Assembly (NCBI GenBank): GCA_035356615.1
Contig: DAOQSN010000052.1
Location: 1 to 22,172, forward strand
DNA: 22,172 nt
Direction of reading: 5' to 3'
Source of the DNA: JAKQDH01 sp029558835
GTDB lineage: Bacteria; Planctomycetota; Phycisphaerae; UBA1845
Of this stretch, positions 15,014 to 21,863 are shown one piece after another. The notes beneath the pieces are model-generated. The model saw only the letters and a program-made list of their open reading frames with translations, was not told the origin of the DNA and made no database searches. Numbering within the stretch: position 1 is the first letter of the stretch; each line of letters begins with the position of its first letter. The position numbers and the translations under genes are program-made.

Positions 15014-17353
15014 GTGAACAGCCGGTCGCGACAATCTGACCCACTGCAACGCGTCTCCCGCTGGGTTTCCTGCTGGGGCGCGGCATGTGCCTGTGCGTTG
15101 CTTGCCTGCGTCTCGATGGCGCAGGCGCCGGCCTCCGAGCCGCCCCCCGCGACCCAACCTGCCCCCGCGGAGGTGCCCGCCGGGCACCTCGAGCAGCTTG
15201 CTCTATGCCGCAGCGGCATCCTCGACGCGCAGGCCCGACCGGAGGAGCGGCGCCGCTGGGCCACCCAGCTCCTCACGTATGACTCGCCGCAGGCGAGCGG
15301 CCTCGTCGTGGAGTTGCTGGGCACCACCTCCCAGCCGGCCGTGCAGGCCGCAATGTGCGCCGCCATCGCCGAGCGCCAACGCTCCGGACAAAGCTCCGCC
15401 GATCCGGCCTGGATCGATCCGCTCCTCCACTTGCTGGCCGCCCAGGACGCGCAGCTTCGCCGGCTGGCGGCCGCCGTGCTCGCCGACTTTCCCGGTGACA
15501 GCGTCACCGACCGACTCGGGAGCTTGGCTGCTGATCCGCAGCTTGGGATCGAGCAGCGTCAGGCGGCCATCGACGCCTTGAGTGCTCGGGCTTATCAGCG
15601 CCCCGTGGCCGCCCAGCTTATGAGCCTGCTGGACCGTGAGGATCCTCAAATCACGGCCCGCGTCCTGGCCGCGCTCGAACCGCTTACGGATGGCACGCTG
15701 GGCAGCGATGTGCAACGGTGGCGGGACTGGTGGGCCGCCGAGTCGCAACGCGACGAATTGGACTGGCTCACCCAGCAGGCCCGCGTGCAACGCCTCCGGG
15801 CGCGGGCCGGGGAGCAGCAGCAGCGCCAAGCTGCGGAACGGACGGCCCAGGACTTGGCCGCCCGCGACGAACGCATCGTCGAACTGCAAACCGAGCTGTT
15901 TCGCTCGCTGCCGCCCGATCAACGCGAGACGCGGCTGTCGGGGTGGCTGGCCGACCCCTTGGCAGCGGCGCGACGCGGAGCCCTGCGCATCATCGCCAGC
16001 CGCATCGCCGACGAAGGGTACCGGCCGGGCAACGGCGTCCTGACGGCCCTGCTCGGCCTGCTCAACCACGACGACCCCGCCATCCGACGTACCGTGCTCG
16101 ACATCCTCCCGCATGTGAGCGAACCGGCCGTGGCGGAAGCTGTCCTTGCCCGGCTGGCACAGGAGACCGACGCGGCCACCCGAGCCGCGGTCTTCGCCGC
16201 CTTGGGTAAGCTGGCGTACCCGCCCGCCCTCCCGGCCCTGGTGGCCGAGATCATTCGCCCTGAGTGCACTGGTGACTGTCTGCGTGAGGCCGCCAGCGCC
16301 TTGGGGCTGCTCGCCGCTCGCGTACCCGGCGCGCCGGGTCTGGCCGACGCCGTGACGCCACTTCGCCAGCGTTACCAGACGGCGCCCGCAGACGACACGG
16401 CGCTGCGGGCGGCGTTGCTGCGGGCGATGGCCGGGGTGGCTGACCCGTCCTACGCGGATGATTTTCTGGCGGCCGTGGACGGCGACGTGGGGGACCTGAT
16501 TCGCCCGGGCCTGCGCGGGCTCATGGCCCTCCGTAACGGCTCCAAGGTTCCCCGCATCCGCACGTTGGTGGCCCATCCGGACCCGCGCGTACGGTTGGCC
16601 GCCTGCGACGCGCTGGGGGGGCTCGGGCGTGAGGACGCCGACCTGGAGACGCTGCTGATCCGGCTGAACCCGGCCACCGAGCAGGACACGGCCGCGCGGG
16701 AGGCCGCTTGGTCCGCGTTTCGCGCGATCCTGGCCGGACGGCCCGTGCAGGACCGTCTCAACTGGTCGGCGCGGCTGCGTGACCTGCCGGGGTTGGAGGT
16801 CCGCTACTTGCAGGAACTCGAGCGTCCGCTCAAGGGCGGCAACGGCACGCCCGAGCACAACGCCGTGCGTGAGCGCCTGGCCGATGCCCTGGTGAACGCA
16901 GGGCAGTTTGCCGAGGCGGCCGGCTACCTCCGCGACCTGTACGCTTCGTACACCAGCGCGGCCAATCCGACCGCCTTCGACACCGGTCTGCGCTGGCTCG
17001 ATGCCACGCTGAAGAGCGAAGCCCACCAGAACCTGCCCACCCTGATCGAGCAGCTTGCCACTGCGGCCGAGGCGGTCGCTTCCAGCAATGGCGCCGCCGC
17101 GCCGGACGCTGCCGCTGCCGGTGCGCCGGACGGTGCCACGGGCGGTTCGCCCACCGCGGCCGCCGACGGTGCGCGGTTGCGCATCATCGAAACCGTCGCC
17201 CGCTACGCCGACGCGCCCGCGGTGGCCGAGAGCCCGGACAAGACCCGCGCCCTGCTCACCCAACTCGAGCCCGTCCCCGCCGACAAGCTCGGCCAACCGT
17301 GGGGCGACCTTATCACCCGCCTGCGCGGCAGGGTGCCACCGGCTACGCCGTAG
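15014..17353 (+). CDS. exported HEAT-repeat protein
   Basis: The frame opens at 14975, but GTG 15014 has GGGAGA at 15002-15007 six bases before and starts a sensible signal peptide, giving 779 residues. Residues about 18-38 are the hydrophobic export signal, ending MAQA with likely cleavage after Ala38. A Pro/Ala-rich stretch follows. HEAT/armadillo-type helical pairs run from about 60 to 600, for example RRLAAAVLADFPGD, RRTVLDILPHVSEPAVAEAV and RLAACDALGGLGRED. A charged coiled-coil segment (about 254-298, rich in Gln, Arg and Glu) interrupts them. An Ala/Gly/Pro linker lies near 693-720. Such proteins are scaffolds that bind partners. No catalytic motif is seen. The cell location is probably periplasmic, but no partner gene is adjacent. 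Confidence 0.8.
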   Translation: MNSRSRQSDPLQRVSRWVSCWGAACACALLACVSMAQAPASEPPPATQPAPAEVPAGHLEQLALCRSGILDAQARPEERRRWATQLLTYDSPQASGLVVELLGTTSQPAVQAAMCAAIAERQRSGQSSADPAWIDPLLHLLAAQDAQLRRLAAAVLADFPGDSVTDRLGSLAADPQLGIEQRQAAIDALSARAYQRPVAAQLMSLLDREDPQITARVLAALEPLTDGTLGSDVQRWRDWWAAESQRDELDWLTQQARVQRLRARAGEQQQRQAAERTAQDLAARDERIVELQTELFRSLPPDQRETRLSGWLADPLAAARRGALRIIASRIADEGYRPGNGVLTALLGLLNHDDPAIRRTVLDILPHVSEPAVAEAVLARLAQETDAATRAAVFAALGKLAYPPALPALVAEIIRPECTGDCLREAASALGLLAARVPGAPGLADAVTPLRQRYQTAPADDTALRAALLRAMAGVADPSYADDFLAAVDGDVGDLIRPGLRGLMALRNGSKVPRIRTLVAHPDPRVRLAACDALGGLGREDADLETLLIRLNPATEQDTAAREAAWSAFRAILAGRPVQDRLNWSARLRDLPGLEVRYLQELERPLKGGNGTPEHNAVRERLADALVNAGQFAEAAGYLRDLYASYTSAANPTAFDTGLRWLDATLKSEAHQNLPTLIEQLATAAEAVASSNGAAAPDAAAAGAPDGATGGSPTAAADGARLRIIETVARYADAPAVAESPDKTRALLTQLEPVPADKLGQPWGDLITRLRGRVPPATP

Positions 17354-17413
17354 GTAGCCTCAGGCGACGTTAGGTCTGAAGTGACCGTCGGTCTGGTGGC
17401 CCGCACGCCACGC

Positions 17414-17442
17414 TTGATCGACGGCAGTGTGGCGGCTACGAT
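17414..17442 (+). promoter_or_regulatory. candidate promoter of the toxin-antitoxin locus
   Basis: TTGATC (17414-17419) and TACGAT (17437-17442) are spaced by 17 bp. The start codon at 17451 is only eight bases after the -10 box, so the transcript would be nearly leaderless. No ribosome-binding site is visible between them. Confidence 0.4.
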
Positions 17443-17450
17443 GCGCTGCG

Positions 17451-17768
17451 ATGGCCGTACTGCTCCACCTCAAGCGTCTGGTATTGCGGGGACGGATACG
17501 ATTTACCGAGAAGGCGCGCGACGACATGGAGGCCGACGGACTCAGTGTCGGTGACGTGATCGAGTCAATCGCCAACGCCCAAGCCAGCGCGAAAACCCTG
17601 CGCTGACGCAGCCGGGCCAAGCGTCATCGGAGCGAGAAACTACATGTCATCAAGAGCTTCAGCTACGACGGGACGCTCATCTGCACGAAGGGGGCGACCG
17701 TCCGCCAGGCGGAGCAAGAGGTGTTCTACATCTTCGTCTCCGCGAAGATCGACACCTTCAGTGAGTGA
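17451..17768 (+). pseudogene. MqsR/DUF4258-like toxin gene with an in-frame TGA
   Basis: From ATG 17451 the frame encodes 51 residues, hits TGA at 17604-17606, then continues without another stop to 17768, for 105 codons plus the inner stop. Both halves belong to one family as I recall it: RGRIRFTEKARDDMEADGLS, GDVIESI and KTLR before the stop; EKLHVIKSFSYDGTLICTKG and EQEVFYIFVSAKI after it. Family members are about 105 residues and resemble MqsR/RelE-fold mRNA-cleaving toxins. A single change (such as TCA to TGA) would explain the break. The downstream antitoxin overlaps its end by eight bases. Reading: an inactivated toxin, a sequencing error, or rare stop readthrough. Confidence 0.7.
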
Positions 17769-17958
17769 CCGCCCCGCGCAGAAGGTGTGTATGACTTGCG
17801 GCTCAAAGCGCGTGCAGCGTACGGAAGTTTCAGTCCGCCTGCGCCACGGACGAACGGTGCGCGGCGTCGAGGCCGACGTGTGTGTTGCCTGCGGCGAACG
17901 CTACTTCGACCTGGAAGCGATGCATGGTCTCGAAGCCGGCAGCGCTGAGAATCGGTGA
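17761..17958 (+). CDS. YgiT-type zinc-finger antitoxin
   Basis: This 65-residue protein probably starts at GTG 17761, overlapping the toxin frame by eight bases; GTG 17785 or ATG 17791 are weaker options because they would lie at or beyond the first Cys. Cys10 and Cys13 (CMTC) and Cys41 and Cys44 (CVAC) form the zinc site of the MqsA/YgiT N-terminal domain. The sequence between them is charged, and GERYFDLEAMHGLE after the second pair is typical. The helix-turn-helix of full-length MqsA is absent, as in many short relatives. It would bind and neutralise the toxin encoded just upstream. Here the toxin frame is broken while this gene looks intact. Confidence 0.8.
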   Translation: MSDRPAQKVCMTCGSKRVQRTEVSVRLRHGRTVRGVEADVCVACGERYFDLEAMHGLEAGSAENR

Positions 17959-18283
17959 ACGCGGAACCTCAGCACCGACAAGGCGAGGCAAGTGGCAATG
18001 ACGTCAACTTGACAATTGAAAGGTGGGCGGTGGTCCGGTAGGGCGAGGCGCGTGGCGCGACCGATCCGGGTGCAGTAGCAACGGGGCGTGTGCTCCGTCA
18101 CCGTGCGGAGGAATGCGCGGGGCGCGATTGGCCTGCGCGGTCGAGGTGGGCGGCTCTGCATCGACGGGCGAGACCTCGATTGTCGAGGCACGCCCGCCAA
18201 GTCGGCCCGATCGTCAAGTCGGCCCCACCCGGGCGGTCACCTTAGCCGGTCATCGGCGAGAAAAGCATGCAGCGAGGTTCATC
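17959..18283. other. gap before the tetrapyrrole methylase gene
   Basis: About 325 bp without a gene. It contains a perfect TTGACA at 18009-18014 with no matching -10 box, the two-part hairpin at 18165-18196, and a 10-bp direct repeat AAGTCGGCCC at 18199-18208 and 18216-18225. I looked for a cobalamin riboswitch and did not find its conserved boxes. Confidence 0.5.
18165..18196 (+). promoter_or_regulatory. 12-bp two-part hairpin upstream of the methylase gene
   Basis: CGGGCG (18165-18170) pairs with CGCCCG (18191-18196). Inside, CCTCGA (18174-18179) pairs with TCGAGG (18183-18188) around a TTG loop, with a small internal bulge between stems. It ends 87 bases before the start at 18284. It may terminate antitoxin transcription or structure the next leader. 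Confidence 0.45.
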
Positions 18284-19066
18284 ATGGACGAAGCCCTGGC
18301 TGAGTTTGTCGGGCGCGTAGGGCCGTTTCCCGGGCGGGGCGTCAGCGTGCTCGGGCTGGGACCTGGGGATCCCGGTCTGCTCACGGTGAAGGCCGCGGTT
18401 CGTCTGCGTCAGGCGGAGGTCGTCTTTTACGATTTCGGGAATAGTCCCTGGGCGATCTGGGACCTGGTCACGCCGGGTGCGGAGCGGACGCTGGTGCCGT
18501 GCGAGATCTCCACGGGCGACATCGTGGCGATGATTCGCCCGCACGTGGAGGCCGGCCGGAGGGTCGTGTATCTGGTGGCGGGCGATCCGTTTGTGTTTGA
18601 GCGTGCGGACGCCGTGGCGGAGGCCCTGGCGGCCGGTGGGTTGGCGGTGGAGATCGTCCCCGGGCTCACGGCCGCGGTGGCCGCGGCAGCGTATGCCGGT
18701 ATCCCGCTCACCAGCCAGGGGGTGGCCGGCGCACTTTGTCTCGCCGCCGGCTGCGACTACCACGGGTCGAGACTCCCGTCGCCGATCCTGGCCACGATGG
18801 CCCGCAGTGGGATTCTCGTCTTGTACGTTGCTGAAGAGCACCTCGACCAACTCTGCGCAGAGCTGCGGGCCTGCGGGCTTGCCGGGCAGACCCCGGCCAC
18901 GCTCGTTGCGGATGCGACGGAGCCCAGCCAGCGTGTCGTCAGCGCGACCCTCGACACAATCGGCGCTGAAGTGACTCGCGCCGGCGTCAAGCCGCCTGCC
19001 CTCGTGTTCATCGGGGCCCACGCCGCCCCGCGGCCCGGCTGGGCTTGGTTCGCGCACGGCGACTGA
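18284..19066 (+). CDS. divergent uroporphyrinogen-III C-methyltransferase-like protein
   Basis: ATG 18284 has GAGG at 18274-18277 six bases before and gives 260 residues. The frame is open upstream to 18023, but that part is not conserved-looking. The tetrapyrrole methylase fold is clear: VLGLGPGDPGLLTVKAA (22-38) binds SAM, VAGDPFVF (98-105) is the second loop, and VPGLTAAVAAAAYAGIPLT (125-143) is typical. The C-terminal half keeps the pattern LYVAEEHLDQLC and ATLVADATEPSQRVV. SUMT makes precorrin-2 for siroheme and cobalamin. Two typical parts differ: YDxLVS is YDFGNS (49-54) and GRGGEE is ERADAV (106-111). It could be another methylase of this superfamily. No other haem or cobalamin gene is nearby. 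Confidence 0.75.
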   Translation: MDEALAEFVGRVGPFPGRGVSVLGLGPGDPGLLTVKAAVRLRQAEVVFYDFGNSPWAIWDLVTPGAERTLVPCEISTGDIVAMIRPHVEAGRRVVYLVAGDPFVFERADAVAEALAAGGLAVEIVPGLTAAVAAAAYAGIPLTSQGVAGALCLAAGCDYHGSRLPSPILATMARSGILVLYVAEEHLDQLCAELRACGLAGQTPATLVADATEPSQRVVSATLDTIGAEVTRAGVKPPALVFIGAHAAPRPGWAWFAHGD

Positions 19067-19075
19067 TCTGCTTCG

Positions 19076-19101
19076 ACGGCTCGGTAGACAGTCTTAGCCG
19101 T
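19076..19101 (+). terminator. probable intrinsic terminator
   Basis: ACGGCT (19076-19081) pairs with AGCCGT (19096-19101) ten bases after the methylase stop, and the pyrimidine-rich GATTCTTCTTCT follows directly. This is the most terminator-like site in the window, though the stem is only 6 bp. Confidence 0.5.
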
Positions 19102-19401
19102 GATTCTTCTTCTGACAGAGGAACGGCGCCAGGGCAGGCGTACGGACGGCAACAGGGCCAACACCGCACCCGCTCGCAGCCACCGGGGCGAACAGGCGAC
19201 CGATGGACGGTGGGCGGCGACGACGAGGCCACGACGTGACTGATTCGGTCGGAGAGCGAAACGCCCGATTTAGACGTCCTTGCGCGGAGCAAGGCACCGG
19301 GTGCGATCGCCCGCGCGATGAGAGGAGACGACGAAGCGCTGCCACGCCGGAACGTCACTTGCCAAGAGCTGCCCCTCGCCGACCCCGGCGGCGTCGGGCT
19401 A

Positions 19402-19431
19402 TTGACAACGGTGCCTCACGCACAGTATAGG
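19402..19431 (+). promoter_or_regulatory. sigma-70-type promoter of the NTF2-like lipoprotein
   Basis: A perfect -35 box, TTGACA (19402-19407), is followed after 18 bp by TATAGG (19426-19431). Transcription would start near 19438, giving a leader of about 108 nt before ATG 19546. Confidence 0.55.
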
Positions 19432-19545
19432 AACATGGTGCCTTTTGTTTCCCGCGCGGTCCCCCTGGAACCCAGGCCCTGCATCGTTCGCAGACGGCAT
19501 CGTGCGCGCCTGCCGGGGCCACTGTGCTGAATCGGGAGGACGTGC

Positions 19546-20058
19546 ATGTTTCGTCGAAGAATCGTGTCGATCGCGGCCGTGTTGTCGTTGGGTGCGCTCA
19601 GCTCGTGCACTGCGCACCGCAACACCGATGTGCAAACGACCATCGTGTCCATGGAGCGGGCGGCACTGGACCGGTGGGGCAAGGGCGAGACGGCCGCCTA
19701 CACCGACATTTACGCTCAAGAAATCACTTACTTTGATCCCGACCTCACCGGCCGCGTCGACGGCCTGCCCGCCATGCGTGAGCTTCTCGCGCCTTACGAG
19801 GGCAAGATCAAGGTCGAGCGCTACGACATGATCAACCCGAAGGTCCAGGTGCACGGCGACGTGGCCGTGCTCTCGTTCAACCTCATCGATTACCTGCGCA
19901 CACCGGAAGGCACCATCACCACGGAAGCCTGGAACAGCACGGAAGTGTACGCACGCATAGGCGGGAAATGGAGGATCATCCATTCGCACTGGTCCTACCC
20001 GAAGCCGCCCAAGCCCGCGACGCCAACGCCCCCGATGGAGCCGACGTCCGGCAAGTGA
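19546..20058 (+). CDS. NTF2-like (SnoaL/DUF4440-type) lipoprotein
   Basis: ATG 19546 follows GGGAGGA (19534-19540) by five bases and gives 170 residues. A basic start, a hydrophobic core (about 6-17) and the lipobox LSSC with Cys21 indicate a lipid-anchored exported protein. Residues 30-155 fit the NTF2-like cone fold: an N-terminal helix (SMERAALDRWGKGETAAYTDIYA), the loop ITYFDPD, GLPAMRELLAPYEG, then beta strands including VHGDVAVLSFNLIDY and GKWRIIHSHWSYPK. This last strand pattern is typical of the SnoaL/DUF4440 group. The fold serves both enzymes and ligand binders, so the function is open. A Pro-rich tail ends the protein. It appears to be transcribed alone. Confidence 0.8.
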   Translation: MFRRRIVSIAAVLSLGALSSCTAHRNTDVQTTIVSMERAALDRWGKGETAAYTDIYAQEITYFDPDLTGRVDGLPAMRELLAPYEGKIKVERYDMINPKVQVHGDVAVLSFNLIDYLRTPEGTITTEAWNSTEVYARIGGKWRIIHSHWSYPKPPKPATPTPPMEPTSGK

Positions 20059-20196
20059 CGGCCGGGAAGTGGCCGCTCGCGTGTAATCAGTGATGTCCCC
20101 TTTTCGGCAGGGGTGAATGACCGATGCCGCAGGAGACGGGGTCAACTTCCTGCAATTGATTCCGCTGAAGAACTCCGCTGGCCACGGCGTGCCGAG

Positions 20197-20445
20197 TTAC
20201 CGGCGTGGGGTGGCTCTCCGGCGGCGCTGCGTGGTACGCCGGCCCGGCGGCTGCGTCGCTCTGCGGGACGCCGGGCGCTGACGCTGCATTTGCAGCGTAT
20301 ACCTGTTCACTAGGGTCCACTGCACTTCCTCGCCGGGCTCCAGGCCAATGGCCGCGGCCACGGGCAGCGGCACGTACACGTAGAAGCGAACCTTCTAGCC
20401 CTGGGAGCAGATGGCCTGCACGGTAATCGGGTATTGTGCCGGCAT
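20197..20445 (-). pseudogene. AbrB-like DNA-binding protein with an in-frame TAG
   Basis: Reading leftward from ATG 20445, the frame gives MPAQYPITVQAICSQG, a TAG at 20397-20395 (codon 17), then KVRFYVYVPLPVAAAIGLEP and GEEVQWTLVNRYTLQMQR and a basic tail ending at 20197. The YVYVPLPVAAAIGLEPGEEV pattern matches the AbrB/SpoVT swapped-hairpin domain of short proteins I recall in planctomycetes, where the position of the stop is Gln (CAG to TAG is one change). An intact copy would be about 82 residues and bind DNA as an antitoxin-like or regulatory dimer. Restart at GTG inside the frame is possible. No partner gene follows. Confidence 0.65.
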
Positions 20446-20516
20446 CTTGGCAGGCTAGTCTACAGGCTAGCTATTGCCATGGGGCACGGACGCCCCTTTT
20501 CGGGCAGGAGGCCAGC

Positions 20517-20690
20517 ATGAGCCTGTACCGGGTGACCGGCAGCAGGGAGGCGGACCCCAAGCTGCTGGCGTGGCTGACCGAAGCAGCCGCGGTGCCCGCG
20601 GTCGTCCGGGAGCGGGCGGCCTTCTTCGTGTTTCTCGCGCAGGCCACCTACCTCCAACTGGAAGCACAACGGCCGGTCCACCCCGCCCTT
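20517..20690 (+). pseudogene. orphan 5' gene fragment of unknown family
   Basis: ATG 20517 has an excellent AGGAGG (20506-20511) five bases before. The first 55 or so codons look coding: MSLYRVTGSREADPKLLAWL, then a helical stretch and FFVFLAQATYLQLEAQRPV. After about 20690 the frame runs antisense to the RHS fragment and loses coding character. It reads as the start of a gene cut off by a rearrangement. I do not recognise the family. The formal frame continues to 21209. Confidence 0.35.
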
Positions 20691-20699
20691 GCGCCGCGT

Positions 20700-21358
20700 C
20701 ACGTAATAATACCACGTCGTCGAGACCAACTCCCGCGGCGTCTGCAACTCGTCATACGTCTCGGCGTACATCAGCCGGTTGTTGTTGCTCCGGTAGGTAC
20801 CCGGGGACTCCACGTCGTAATGGTACTCCGTTGTCCGCACCTGCTCCTGTCCGTCGGTGGTCGTCTTGAGGGCGCGGTTGCCCACCTGGTCGTAGGCGTA
20901 GACGTAGTGGTAGTCGGTGACCGTGCCCCCCTGCCGCGTCCGCCACTCGGAGAGCAGTCGCCCGCGGTCGTCATACGTGAAGGCCGTGGCGGCCACTACC
21001 TCGACCAGGTTGGATTCCACCCTCACCCCTACCCCTCTCCCTGTGAGGGAGAGGGGTCGCCCACCGCCGCCCGCCAGGATACCCGATCGGTCAACGATTC
21101 TGATCGACGCTTACGCCGGTCTTTCCCTTGCAGTCACCGCCACCCCCATGGGGTTGGTCGAACGCCTACACCGTCCAAACCCCTCTCCCCTCGGGAGAGG
21201 GCAGGGTGAGGGCGAATCCGGCAGCGGGCTGCCCAGGTAAGATTCCTTAACCTCGACGACCAGGTCAGTGGCCGAGTAGCTGTACGCCAGCCGCCGCACC
21301 CACTGCACCACCGCCCCCACCGGGGCACGGTGCTCAATGCTCGCCACCCGCCCGGCTC
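20700..21358 (-). pseudogene. RHS/YD-repeat protein fragment, interrupted
   Basis: Two minus-strand pieces share one frame. The upstream piece (about 21358 to 21220) reads VRRLAYSYSATDLVVEVKES; the downstream piece (about 21011 to 20703) reads FTYDDRGRLLSEWRT, YHYVYAYDQVGNRALKT, TEYHYDVESPGTY and NNRLMYAETYDEL, classic YD repeats. RHS proteins are long secreted shells that often carry toxin tips. Here only a core fragment survives, with no start, signal or toxin tip. A 208-bp inverted-repeat element sits between the pieces and supplies stop codons. At about 20703 the homology ends abruptly and unrelated DNA begins. Confidence 0.75.
21012..21219. mobile_element. 208-bp MITE-like element with inverted-repeat ends inside the RHS fragment
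   Basis: The ends are inverted: GGATTC (21012-21017) with GAATCC (21214-21219), and CCCTCACCC (21020-21028) with GGGTGAGGG (21204-21212). Each end also carries a hairpin, CCCCTCTCCCT paired with AGGGAGAGGGG (21032-21056, 11 bp) and CCCTCTCCC paired with GGGAGAGGG (21181-21201, 9 bp). No transposase is encoded. The CCCTCTCCC hairpin type is widespread in bacterial intergenic DNA. It would need a transposase supplied in trans. Confidence 0.65.
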
Positions 21359-21458
21359 AGTCGGGAGTCAGTGACCTTCCTTGACTCAGGGCACGGGGGG
21401 ATCACACTTCGCAGCCTTTGCAGCGGCGAGCCTCCGGCGTGTCTCCGCCCGCGCAATC

Positions 21459-21863
21459 CTACACGAGGACTATGCGCTTCTCCACGTAGCCACGCCCGCC
21501 GCGCTTGAGACGGTACGCCCTCAGCTCACGGTCGCAGTCGGCGTAGATGAACATGAGCGAGCCCGGCGGATAGCCTGCCAAATCGCCCCGACCCGGGACG
21601 GCCGGAGCGATGGGATGTGTGTGCAACGCGCCAAGACAATTCAGACCCCTCGCATGCTGCTTCCGCCGGACTCGCGCCCACTCAGCGGCCCCGAAGGCAT
21701 GATGAAGAACAGTATCTCGAGCATGGTTCCGCATCCGCACGACACTGCGCACGCGGCCCCCCCGCCCAAACACCAGATAGCATACCTCGTGGATGTCCGC
21801 CTTCCGCGAGGCACGCGCTATCCTGGCGAGCGCCTTCTTGGGGAACCTATAGGTGTGGGGCAC
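21459..21863 (-). CDS. JAMM/MPN (Mov34/PAD-1-like) domain protein
   Basis: The start is GTG at 21863, with GGAGGT on the minus strand (21877-21872) eight bases upstream, giving 134 residues. Glu26 (HEVCYLVFG), His81 and His83 (GALHTHP) and Asp94 (PGRGDLAG) match the metal-site pattern E, HxH, then x7-S-x2-D, but the Ser is Gly91. The C-terminal part, GSLMFIYADCDRELRAYRL, is typical of the fold. Bacterial JAMM proteins are zinc metalloproteases that trim sulfur-carrier or ubiquitin-like proteins, or act in small metabolic clusters. No ThiF, ThiS or MoaD-type partner is visible. It reads away from the window end, just upstream of the decayed RHS region. Confidence 0.75.
   Translation of the reverse strand: MPHTYRFPKKALARIARASRKADIHEVCYLVFGRGGRVRSVVRMRNHARDTVLHHAFGAAEWARVRRKQHARGLNCLGALHTHPIAPAVPGRGDLAGYPPGSLMFIYADCDRELRAYRLKRGGRGYVEKRIVLV

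Larger units (their letters stand above)
19067..19545. other. gap before the NTF2-like lipoprotein gene
   Basis: About 479 bp without a believable gene. It starts with a terminator-like hairpin (19076-19101) and ends with a good promoter (19402-19431). The middle, 19110-19400, is GC-rich and I see nothing in it. Confidence 0.6.

Noticed and set aside
14358..15086. Possible minus-strand gene in the gene-free kilobase
   Set aside because: It overlaps the start of the HEAT-repeat gene, is Arg/Pro/Ala-rich, and matches no family I know.
15203..17296. 697-codon minus-strand open frame opposite the HEAT-repeat gene
   Set aside because: Antisense shadow with Gly/Arg/Gln-rich composition and no recognisable domain.
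17604..17606. TGA as a selenocysteine codon in the toxin
   Set aside because: The family has no catalytic Cys or Sec at this place that I know of, and I see no SECIS-like stem directly after it; a nonsense mutation is simpler.
18009..18014. Perfect TTGACA as a promoter
   Set aside because: No -10-like hexamer lies at 16-19 bp spacing.
18001..18283. Cobalamin riboswitch upstream of the methylase gene
   Set aside because: The conserved B12-box and GCCACTG-type elements are not present; only a simple two-part hairpin is seen.
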